A model generated the notes under the pieces. The model did not search any database, was not told the DNA's origin, and saw nothing but the letters and a program-made list of their open reading frames with translations. Positions 1 through 7,010 of a stretch of DNA of 21,480 nucleotides are shown in pieces. The stretch is taken from assembly GCA_028276365.1 (NCBI GenBank), contig JAPYWL010000018.1, positions 1-21,480 on the forward strand, written 5' to 3'. Made by a program: the position numbers and the translations under genes. The first letter of the stretch is position 1. Every line of letters begins with the position of its first letter. Origin of the DNA: Deltaproteobacteria bacterium (GTDB lineage Bacteria > DRYD01).

Positions 1-190
1 TTATCAAAAAGAAAGCGGATTTTATATTAGGAATATCTTTTAGATTAATTAAAACGTATTGTTTTTCTATTTTATTTAACTTTTTTTCAAAAATTATATT
101 TAATCTGTTTATTTCAGCAAAAGAATTATTCAAAAAAATAAACAAAAATAAAACTATAACTATAATTCTTTTAAATAATGAATTAAGCAT
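1..190 (-). CDS. Secreted protein of unknown function, N-terminal part (runs off the window)
   Basis: Reading the minus strand from the ATG at 190-188 gives 63 codons without a stop to the window edge. The product starts MLNSLFKRIIVIVLFLFIFL and continues NNSFAEINRL. This is a textbook signal peptide: basic n-region, about 13 hydrophobic residues, and a probable cleavage site after SFA. The visible mature part (about 38 residues) is rich in Lys, Ile and Asn and matches no family I recognise. No strong Shine-Dalgarno lies directly upstream; AAAGGAT is about 30 bases away, so the exact start is uncertain. The gene is divergent from korA. It is an envelope or exported protein by inference only. 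Confidence 0.6.
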   Translation of the reverse strand, partial: MLNSLFKRIIVIVLFLFIFLNNSFAEINRLNIIFEKKLNKIEKQYVLINLKDIPNIKSAFFLI

Positions 191-365
191 TTTTCATATT
201 TTTAATTCTATATTTTTTCTTATTTATCCTTTAAACGAGTTTTTAAAACACAATAAATTTATATTTGGTATTTATATTTAAAAAGGGGATAAATTTAAAA
301 ATGTTAAATATTATATTAGTAAATTGAATTTAATAATTTTAAATAGAACTTAAGGGGGAAAAGTA
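191..365. promoter_or_regulatory. Divergent intergenic region with korA ribosome binding site
   Basis: This 175-bp AT-rich gap separates two divergently read genes, so it should hold promoters for both. I see no convincing TTGACA/TATAAT pair. The only clear signal is the Shine-Dalgarno TTAAGGGGGAAAAG (about 350-363), just upstream of the korA ATG, which supports that start. Confidence 0.4.
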
Positions 366-2153
366 ATGGATAGTGAACAAAAATTTTTATGGAAAATTTC
401 AGGTGAGCAAGGAGAAGGTATAGATTCTACAGGACATATATTTGCTTATAACGCCTTTAAAAATGGATTCCATATTTCTTCTTATAGAAAGTATTCTTCA
501 AGAATAAAAGGAGGAAATACTACTTTTGAAGTTTTGTTTTCTAATAAAGAGGTTTATGCAAGATCTAAAAAATTAGATGTTTTAATTGCTTTAGATGAAA
601 AAGCAATTTTAGTATCAAAAGAACAGATTAAAGAAAATACGTTTATAATATATGATGAAGCTACTAATATTGAAGAAATAGACAGTATTAAAGTTATAAA
701 AATCCCATTACCACTTAGTAAGATAGCAAGGGATCTTACAGGTAGTGCTTTATCTAAGAATATGGTAGCTTTGGGAGCTAGTTTAGCTGTCTTTAAAAAT
801 TTACCTTATGAGTACATATTTAAACAAATAGAAAAGAGGTTTGCTAAGAAATCTATAGAAATAGTTGAAAACAATAAAAAAGCATTTTTAGCGGGTTATG
901 AGCTTGTTAAAAACTATATTACACAAAATAACTTAAATGAAATAATAATTCCTAATAATTTAAGTAATAATAAAAGAATGAGTTTATTAACTGGTAATGA
1001 AGCATTGGTTTTGGGGATGTTATATGCTGGAGTTAAGTATTTTGCGGGTTATCCGATAACTCCTGCTAGTAGTATTTTAGAGATGATGATAAGAAATATA
1101 AAGGATTTTGGAGGAGTTGCTGTTCAAACTGAAGATGAAATATCTGCTATTAATTCAGTTATAGGAGCCTCAATAGCTGGGGTAAGAGCTGCTACTGCTA
1201 CTTCTGGACCCGGATTTAGTCTTATGGTGGAAGCAATAGGCTATTCATATATGACTGAAACTCCAATAGTTGTAATAGATGTCCAGCGTGGAGGGCCTTC
1301 TACTGGATTACCTACTAAAACAGAAGACTCTGATATACTTAATGTAGTTTTTGGCGGACATGGAGATATTGAAAAAATAGTACTATTCCCATCTAATCCT
1401 TATGAAATGTTTATTTTTGCTAATACTGCTTTTAATTTAGCTGAAAAATATCAATTACCTGTTATTCTATTGTCTGATTTAAATTTAGGTGAAAATGTAT
1501 ATACTACTGATTACATTGATCTAAATAAAATAGACATAAAAATAGATAGAGGAAAATATGTGGATAATAATACTAAAGCTAACTTTTTAAATGAATCAAA
1601 TGGGGTATTAAAAAGATATGCTATAACTGAAGATGGTGTAAGTTATAGGATTATTCCTGGAACTGAAGGATTTTCTTATCAGATTTCAGGTAATGAACAC
1701 GATGAGGAAGGATTTATTACCGAAAATAAAAATATTAGATATAATATGATGCTTAAAAGAAAAAGAAAATTACAAAATTTTAATGAATACTATATAGATT
1801 ATATAGATTTTGGAAATAACCCTCAAATTGCTTTTATATCTTATGGATTTAACTATTACTATCTTTTAGATGTTCTAAAAGAATTATATAACAAAACAAA
1901 TATTTCTTTTAGATTAATAAAAATTATAACCATATATCCATTCCCTATAAAGCAATTAGAAGAATTAATAAACAATATGAATACAGTTATATTTTTTGAA
2001 CAAAATATGTTAGGACAACTAAGAAAACTATATTATATGTTTAATGGAACTAAAGAGACTTTATTAATTAATAAATTTGATGGAGAACCTTTTTATTTTG
2101 AAGATTTATATGAACAAGTTTATCAAATTATTTATAATAAAGTTAAAGTATAG
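366..2153 (+). CDS. korA: 2-oxoacid:ferredoxin oxidoreductase, fused gamma-alpha subunit (KorA/VorB type)
   Basis: The protein is a subunit of a cytoplasmic enzyme that interconverts a 2-oxoacid (2-oxoglutarate, pyruvate or branched-chain) and acyl-CoA + CO2 with ferredoxin. Residues about 10-185 form the gamma domain (GEQGEGIDSTG near 13-23, GGNTTFEV near 49-56). Residues about 203-595 form the alpha domain, with TGNEALVLGMLYAG, GYPITPAS (about 227-234), TSGPGF (about 280-285) and a QRGGPSTGLPTKTE segment. The length of 595 aa is usual for gamma-alpha fusions. The start is set by AAGGGGGAAAAG 5-10 bases upstream. A beta (TPP-binding) gene normally follows directly; here a secreted unknown protein does. 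Substrate cannot be decided from this subunit, though the mdh and citrate synthase neighbours favour 2-oxoglutarate. Confidence 0.88.
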   Translation: MDSEQKFLWKISGEQGEGIDSTGHIFAYNAFKNGFHISSYRKYSSRIKGGNTTFEVLFSNKEVYARSKKLDVLIALDEKAILVSKEQIKENTFIIYDEATNIEEIDSIKVIKIPLPLSKIARDLTGSALSKNMVALGASLAVFKNLPYEYIFKQIEKRFAKKSIEIVENNKKAFLAGYELVKNYITQNNLNEIIIPNNLSNNKRMSLLTGNEALVLGMLYAGVKYFAGYPITPASSILEMMIRNIKDFGGVAVQTEDEISAINSVIGASIAGVRAATATSGPGFSLMVEAIGYSYMTETPIVVIDVQRGGPSTGLPTKTEDSDILNVVFGGHGDIEKIVLFPSNPYEMFIFANTAFNLAEKYQLPVILLSDLNLGENVYTTDYIDLNKIDIKIDRGKYVDNNTKANFLNESNGVLKRYAITEDGVSYRIIPGTEGFSYQISGNEHDEEGFITENKNIRYNMMLKRKRKLQNFNEYYIDYIDFGNNPQIAFISYGFNYYYLLDVLKELYNKTNISFRLIKIITIYPFPIKQLEELINNMNTVIFFEQNMLGQLRKLYYMFNGTKETLLINKFDGEPFYFEDLYEQVYQIIYNKVKV

Positions 2154-3411
2154 TATAAATATATTTATTTTTTCCTTAATAATAATTAGTTTTCATATTT
2201 TTGATGTATGTGCTAATAATAGTATAAATCAAGCTGATATTTTGGACAATAAAACCGATACTATTAATAATAAAGTGGTTTTGATTAATGATAATGTTTA
2301 TTACTATAAAAACCCTTCGTTAAATTACAAAATTATTGATAATTTCTTAGATTTAGTTAAATATGATAATAATAGTTTTTTGTTTTTAAATTACGAAGAT
2401 AATAAATTTAATTTATACTTATTTTCTAAGAATTTAACTTTTTTTTGGAATTATTTTAAGCATTTTAGTATAAAAAAAATATATTCTATAGATCAAGATG
2501 ATTTTATGGATTATATTGGATCTTTTTATAAGAATAATTTGATTTTTCTTTTTTTTGATAAATATATATTTGTTTTTGAGATAGATAATAAATATAATAT
2601 AAAAAGAATTTTTAAAGATAGATTGATAAATATCAATAGTGCTAAATTTTTAAGTACGGATTTTAAAACAACTTTATTATCTATTTTATATTCTTATGAT
2701 AATAAAATATTAATTAAGGCTGGGAATGATTATTTCATTTGCGAAGTTGATTTTAATAATAATATAGTTTTAAAATTATTAAAGAAAATTTCTGCTCAAA
2801 ATAAATCTAGTAATTTTATAATTAATCAGTTATTTGTGGATAACAATAATTTAACTTTTTATTCTTTTTTTGAAAAGATAAGAGATAAACTTTATTATAT
2901 AGTTCAAGATGTATATGATAATTGTTATTATAAGGTTAGTGCTGTAAATAGTTATGAATCTAATTATATTATTCTAAATAAATTGGATGATATATTATTT
3001 ATACAAAATAATTATTCCGTAGATTTAGTTTATGATAAAGATAATCTAATTTCAATTAAAGATGCAGGATATTATGTTTTTAGCTATAAATTAAGAGATA
3101 GTTTAATTTTGGTTTTACTAAATAATTCAAGTTTATTTTTTGGTAAATTAAATCAATTGAATAAAGAAATAGAACCTTTGTTTTCTATAAAGGATGTTAT
3201 ATATGCTTTCAAAAATCAAAATTACATTTATTTTATTAAAAAAGACGAGGATTTTTATTACTATCTTTATTTTATTGATTTAAAAAGCTTAAATTATCTC
3301 ATGAAAAATAATAAAGAAAATAATGAAGAATTTGATTTGAATAAGGATTTTATAAGAAATACTTATTTAAAATTGGATGTCATACCTGAGAAATTTTTTA
3401 TATTTAATTAG
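2110..3411 (+). CDS. Secreted beta-rich protein of unknown function
   Basis: The ORF is open from a TTG at 2077, but the ATG at 2110 is the better start. It gives a basic n-region (MNKFIKLFIIKLK) followed by a hydrophobic stretch (INIFIFSLIIISFHIF) and a possible cleavage near CA|NN. The gene overlaps the end of korA by 44 bp in another frame and has no clear Shine-Dalgarno, suggesting translational coupling. The mature part (about 400 aa) is dominated by short alternating hydrophobic and Asn/Asp/Lys stretches with many aromatics, as in beta-propeller or repeated-blade proteins. No catalytic motif is visible and I do not recognise a family. A periplasmic or surface location is inferred from the signal peptide. 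Confidence 0.7.
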   Translation: MNKFIKLFIIKLKYSINIFIFSLIIISFHIFDVCANNSINQADILDNKTDTINNKVVLINDNVYYYKNPSLNYKIIDNFLDLVKYDNNSFLFLNYEDNKFNLYLFSKNLTFFWNYFKHFSIKKIYSIDQDDFMDYIGSFYKNNLIFLFFDKYIFVFEIDNKYNIKRIFKDRLININSAKFLSTDFKTTLLSILYSYDNKILIKAGNDYFICEVDFNNNIVLKLLKKISAQNKSSNFIINQLFVDNNNLTFYSFFEKIRDKLYYIVQDVYDNCYYKVSAVNSYESNYIILNKLDDILFIQNNYSVDLVYDKDNLISIKDAGYYVFSYKLRDSLILVLLNNSSLFFGKLNQLNKEIEPLFSIKDVIYAFKNQNYIYFIKKDEDFYYYLYFIDLKSLNYLMKNNKENNEEFDLNKDFIRNTYLKLDVIPEKFFIFN

Positions 3412-3464
3412 TTTATATTTTGTGTTTACATTTTAAATATAGGAATTATTAAAAAAAAATAAAA

Positions 3465-3470
3465 TATAAT
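3465..3470 (+). promoter_or_regulatory. Possible -10 element (TATAAT) directly before the next start codon
   Basis: A perfect TATAAT ends four bases before the ATG at 3475. Transcription would start at or just beside the ATG, giving a leaderless or nearly leaderless message. No good -35 lies 16-18 bases upstream, and in such AT-rich DNA this hexamer can occur by chance. Confidence 0.35.
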
Positions 3471-3474
3471 AACT

Positions 3475-3882
3475 ATGGAGAATATTTATTTAAATGAGTT
3501 AGGTAATATTTTAGAAAATATAGAAAAAATACAACAGAAACTGTTAGCTAATAAAAAAGATATAGAAAATATTATTTCCTTACTAAAGGAATTTTCTTCT
3601 AATCCTATTAGTAACAATTTAGATGATCCAATAATTCAAAGAGCTAAAAAAACACTTAATGAATTAATTAATGATTTACAAAATGAGTACTATAAATTGG
3701 AATCATTAACTCCTCCTAAGGATTGGGAAAAATTTCATTATGTGTTTTTAAATTCCTTAAAGCAACAGATAGAAGGGTATGAAGAGATATTTTTGGTTTT
3801 TATTGATGGTAATGTAACTCATATAAATATTGGAAATCTTAAAATAAAGAATGCATTAGATATACTCCATGAAAATGTTTAA
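3475..3882 (+). CDS. Small coiled-coil protein of unknown function
   Basis: The product is 135 aa, has no signal peptide or membrane segment and is predicted to be largely alpha-helical. Residues 1-42 (LNELGNILENIEKIQQKLL and following) and about 55-75 have heptad-like spacing of Leu/Ile, as in a helical bundle or coiled coil. The C-terminal third (about 95-130) is mixed (EEIFLVFIDGN...). The gene lies between the secreted unknown and mdh, with 37 bases to mdh. No Shine-Dalgarno is present before the ATG. I do not recognise the family. A cytoplasmic structural or adaptor role is possible but unsupported. Confidence 0.6.
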   Translation: MENIYLNELGNILENIEKIQQKLLANKKDIENIISLLKEFSSNPISNNLDDPIIQRAKKTLNELINDLQNEYYKLESLTPPKDWEKFHYVFLNSLKQQIEGYEEIFLVFIDGNVTHINIGNLKIKNALDILHENV

Positions 3883-3919
3883 TTAGTTATTAATTCAATA
3901 ATTAAAAGGAGGGAACTTA

Positions 3920-4876
3920 ATGAGGAAGAAAGTAAGTATAATTGGAGCAGGTAATGTGGGTGCTACTTTAGGACAATTATTAGCTATTTTTGAGATATCA
4001 GATGTTGTATTATATGATATTATTCAAGATATGCCTCAAGGTAAAGCTTTAGATATAAGTCAAATGCTAAATATTTTTAATTCTGATTCTAAGGTTATTG
4101 GTACAAATGATTATAAAGATATTGAAGGTTCTGATATAGTTGTTATTACTGCAGGAGCAGCAAGGAAGCCTGGAATGTCAAGAGAAGAGTTATTATCTTT
4201 TAACGCCGGAATTATTAAAGAAGTTTCCAATAATATTGCTAAGTATTGTGATAGTAATAAATGTATAGTTATTGTAGTTTCTAATCCTTTGGATGCTATG
4301 ACTTATTTAACTTATAAGGTTTTAAGTAATTATGGTTTTACTAGAAATAAGGTTATGGGTATGGCTGGAGTACTAGATTCTTCTAGATTTGTACATTTTA
4401 TTAGTGAAAAATTAAATGTATCTAAGAATAATATTAATGCATTTGTTTTAGGGAGCCATGGAGATACTATGGTACCTAGTGTTAAATATACTACAGTTGC
4501 TGGTGTAAGTTTGGAGAATTTACTAAATTCTCAAGATTTGGATAATTTAATCCAAAGAACAAGAAAAGGTGGAGCTGAAATAGTAAGTTTATTAAAAAAT
4601 TCTTCTGCTTATTATGCACCTGCTGCTTCCACTTTTAAAATGATTAAATCTATTATCTTTGATAAAAAAGAGATCCTACCAGTTAGTGTATATGTTAATG
4701 GTGAATATGGTTATAAAGATATAGTTATTGGGTTACCTGTTGTTTTAGGAAAAGATGGAGTAGAAAAAGTAATTGAATTTAATTTAACTGAAAATGAGAA
4801 AAAAGAATTAGATATTTCTGCTAATAAAATTTCAGAACTCTCTAAAGAACTATATAATCTAAAAGTTTTAGTTTAA
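3920..4876 (+). CDS. mdh: Malate dehydrogenase (LDH-like, NAD-dependent)
   Basis: The enzyme catalyses malate + NAD+ <-> oxaloacetate + NADH in the cytoplasm. The dinucleotide-binding GAGNVG is at 9-14, with Asp33 for the adenosine ribose (VLYDI). The substrate loop RKPGMSR (82-88) carries the Arg that discriminates malate from lactate. The NPLDAMTYL segment follows, then Asp153/Arg156 in GVLDSSRF and the catalytic His180 in LGSHGD. The length of 318 aa is typical of the tetrameric LDH-like MDH group. AAAAGGAGGG at about 3904-3913 fixes the ATG. Citrate synthase follows 30 bases later with its own Shine-Dalgarno, so the two are probably cotranscribed and pass oxaloacetate between them. Confidence 0.95.
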   Translation: MRKKVSIIGAGNVGATLGQLLAIFEISDVVLYDIIQDMPQGKALDISQMLNIFNSDSKVIGTNDYKDIEGSDIVVITAGAARKPGMSREELLSFNAGIIKEVSNNIAKYCDSNKCIVIVVSNPLDAMTYLTYKVLSNYGFTRNKVMGMAGVLDSSRFVHFISEKLNVSKNNINAFVLGSHGDTMVPSVKYTTVAGVSLENLLNSQDLDNLIQRTRKGGAEIVSLLKNSSAYYAPAASTFKMIKSIIFDKKEILPVSVYVNGEYGYKDIVIGLPVVLGKDGVEKVIEFNLTENEKKELDISANKISELSKELYNLKVLV

Positions 4877-4906
4877 TATAAAATATTTATACTAAGGAGG
4901 ATTTTT

Positions 4907-6235
4907 ATGAAGGTTAAAGTTAGTTTAAAAGATAAAATGGAAGTCATTGTTGATAACTGGAGAAAAACTTATAAAGAAGTTATTAGTAATTATGGGGATG
5001 TAGTTATAGATAATATAAAGGTAAGTCAAATTTTAGGTGGAATGAGGGATATTCCTGCTTTAGTTTGTGAGACTTCATTTGTTGATCCTTATGAAGGAAT
5101 AAAATTTAGGGGATATACTATAAAAGAAGTATTAGATAAATTACCAAAACCTAAGGGAGCAAATTATCCTTATGCTTTAGGTATTTGGTATCTGTTATTA
5201 ACAGGGGAAATGCCTACTGAAAATGATGTGTTAGAATTAGAAGAATATATTAAATCTAAGCAAAAATTACCTCAATATGTTATAGAAATTTTAAGAAATA
5301 TCCCATCTAATACTCATCCTATGACTCAGTTTTCAATAGCAATATTAGCTATGCAAAGAGAGTCGTTATTTACTAAGGAATTACATAATTTAGCTAAAAG
5401 TGATTATTGGAAACCTATGTTAGAAGATTCTTTAAATTTGATAGCGAGAGTACCTGTAATTGCTGCTTATATATATAGAAAGACCTATAGAGATGATGTA
5501 TTTGTTAAACCTAATAATGATTTGGATTGGGCAGCTAATTTCGCTTATATGCTTAATCCTTATGATGATTATATAATCAACCCGGATTTTCAAGATTTAA
5601 TGAGATTATACTTAATACTACATAGTGATCATGAAGGTGGTAATGTTAGTGCTCATGCTTGTTTTAATGTTTCTTCTGCTTTATCTGATATATATTATTC
5701 AGTTAGTGCAGGATTAAATGGTTTAGCAGGTCCTTTACATGGAAGTGCTAGTAGTGATTCATTAAAGTGGATTCTTTCTATTATTAAATTCTATAATAGA
5801 TTACCAACTGAAGAGGAATTATATAATTATGTTAATTCTTATTTAGATGCAGGTAAAATAATTCCTGGTTTTGGGCATGCAGTTTTAAAAGTAACTGATC
5901 CAAGATATTTAGCTTTTAGGGATTTTGTAGATAAATATAAACTGGATTCTGACATATTTAGATTAATAAAACTATTATATAAGGTAGTACCTGAAGTATT
6001 AAGTGCTAGAGGGAAAGTTAGAGATCCTTATCCTAATGTTGATGGTCATTCAGGAGCAATGTTGTATCATTATAATATAAAAGAAACTGAATTTTATACA
6101 GTGGTTTTTGGGGTTTCTAGAATTTTGGGTATGACTGCCCAGGTTATATGGGCTAGAGCTGTTAATTATCCTATTGAAAGACCTAAATCATTAACCATTA
6201 ATGATATAGTAAATATTGCTAAAAGTAAAAAATAA
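4907..6235 (+). CDS. Citrate synthase, eukaryote/Geobacter-like type
   Basis: The enzyme catalyses oxaloacetate + acetyl-CoA + H2O <-> citrate + CoA. The catalytic triad of the family is present: His278 (NGLAGPLHG), His324 (GFGHAVLK) and Asp379 (PNVDGHSG). Segments such as LHSDHEGGNVSAH and GVSRILGMTAQVIW, and the C-terminal ERPKS, match mitochondrial citrate synthases. The same type is known from Geobacter and some other anaerobes, and differs from the usual Gram-negative or Gram-positive gltA types. At 442 aa it lacks an organelle-type leader. AAGGAGG lies 6 bases before the ATG. Context next to mdh and korA fits an oxidative or a reversed TCA cycle; direction cannot be read from the sequence. 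Confidence 0.94.
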   Translation: MKVKVSLKDKMEVIVDNWRKTYKEVISNYGDVVIDNIKVSQILGGMRDIPALVCETSFVDPYEGIKFRGYTIKEVLDKLPKPKGANYPYALGIWYLLLTGEMPTENDVLELEEYIKSKQKLPQYVIEILRNIPSNTHPMTQFSIAILAMQRESLFTKELHNLAKSDYWKPMLEDSLNLIARVPVIAAYIYRKTYRDDVFVKPNNDLDWAANFAYMLNPYDDYIINPDFQDLMRLYLILHSDHEGGNVSAHACFNVSSALSDIYYSVSAGLNGLAGPLHGSASSDSLKWILSIIKFYNRLPTEEELYNYVNSYLDAGKIIPGFGHAVLKVTDPRYLAFRDFVDKYKLDSDIFRLIKLLYKVVPEVLSARGKVRDPYPNVDGHSGAMLYHYNIKETEFYTVVFGVSRILGMTAQVIWARAVNYPIERPKSLTINDIVNIAKSKK

Positions 6236-6275
6236 AAAAACAGGAAGATAAAAAATACTGGAGGTGTTTTAATTA

Positions 6276-6590
6276 ATGACTAATACTGTTAATAAAAAAC
6301 AAAAACGTAAATTAAAAAAAGCTAAAATATTAAGAAAAGTGCTTAAAAGGACCTTAAGAAATAAAAGTATTTTGAAAAAAGTTAAGGTATTATATAAAAA
6401 TACAAAAAAACTTATATTAGAATATTCTAACAATAAAAATGATGAATTGAAGGATAAAATAAAAGAAAAGTTAAGTGAGCTTTATAAAGAACTTGATAAA
6501 GCAGCTTCAAAAGGGGTTATCCATAAAAATGAAAGTGCTAGAAAAAAATCTAGGATTACTCTTTTATTTAATAAATTAAATAAATTATGA
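6276..6590 (+). CDS. rpsT: Small ribosomal subunit protein bS20
   Basis: This is a 104-residue, extremely Lys/Arg-rich helical protein. It ends in the S20 signature KGVIHKNESARKKSRITLLF, which corresponds to the conserved C-terminal helix that binds 16S rRNA. The N-terminal residues about 7-25 carry the S20-like basic helix. CTGGAGGTG about 10 bases upstream supports the ATG at 6276. The stop codon overlaps the next ATG (ATGA), so the downstream zinc-ribbon gene is translationally coupled. The central region is slightly longer than in E. coli S20 (87 aa), as in several thermophile or anaerobe homologues. Confidence 0.93.
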   Translation: MTNTVNKKQKRKLKKAKILRKVLKRTLRNKSILKKVKVLYKNTKKLILEYSNNKNDELKDKIKEKLSELYKELDKAASKGVIHKNESARKKSRITLLFNKLNKL

Positions 6591-6931
6591 AAAATAGAAA
6601 AAAAACAAGAAAAAATACTAATAAAGAGAATTTAAAAAGTAAAACTACAAGGAAAAGTAAAAATAACGATAATAGTAATATAGAGATTTTTCAAGATATA
6701 ATAAAAGAGTCTATAAACGAATGGGATAAAATTGAAGGAGATATATTAGAAAGCATAAGATGTCCTAAATGTAAAGGGATTATCTATGAAGATATAGATA
6801 TAGAAGATTTATTTTGGGAGGAAGAAAAAGAAGTTAAAGAATTTGCGTGCTTAATCTGTGGTTATAGGTTTTACATTGATATTTCTGATTTAAAAGCTAA
6901 AATTAATATTAATAAAAATAAATATAATTAA
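6587..6931 (+). CDS. Small zinc-ribbon protein of unknown function
   Basis: The 114-aa product has a very basic, disordered N-terminus (residues 1-27, mostly Lys/Arg/Asn/Thr), an acidic helix (about 31-58) and then a four-cysteine zinc ribbon: C59-P-K-C62 and C88-L-I-C91. The spacing C-x2-C ... C-x2-C is typical of nucleic-acid or ribosome-associated ribbons. It starts inside the stop codon of rpsT (ATGA overlap), implying coupled translation with S20. A role in RNA or ribosome binding is inferred from the basic tail, the ribbon and this coupling. I do not recognise a named family. Confidence 0.75.
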   Translation: MKNRKKTRKNTNKENLKSKTTRKSKNNDNSNIEIFQDIIKESINEWDKIEGDILESIRCPKCKGIIYEDIDIEDLFWEEEKEVKEFACLICGYRFYIDISDLKAKININKNKYN

Positions 6932-7010
6932 TTATAAGGAATATATTTTTAAAGAAACTTATTTATTTTTATTAAAAGTTCTTCAATTTTTATGAGTAAT
7001 TTATTTTTGT

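Noticed and set aside
2077-2109. Earlier TTG/ATG start for the secreted unknown
   Set aside because: It would put about 11 extra residues before the basic n-region of the signal peptide; the ATG at 2110 gives a normal signal peptide.
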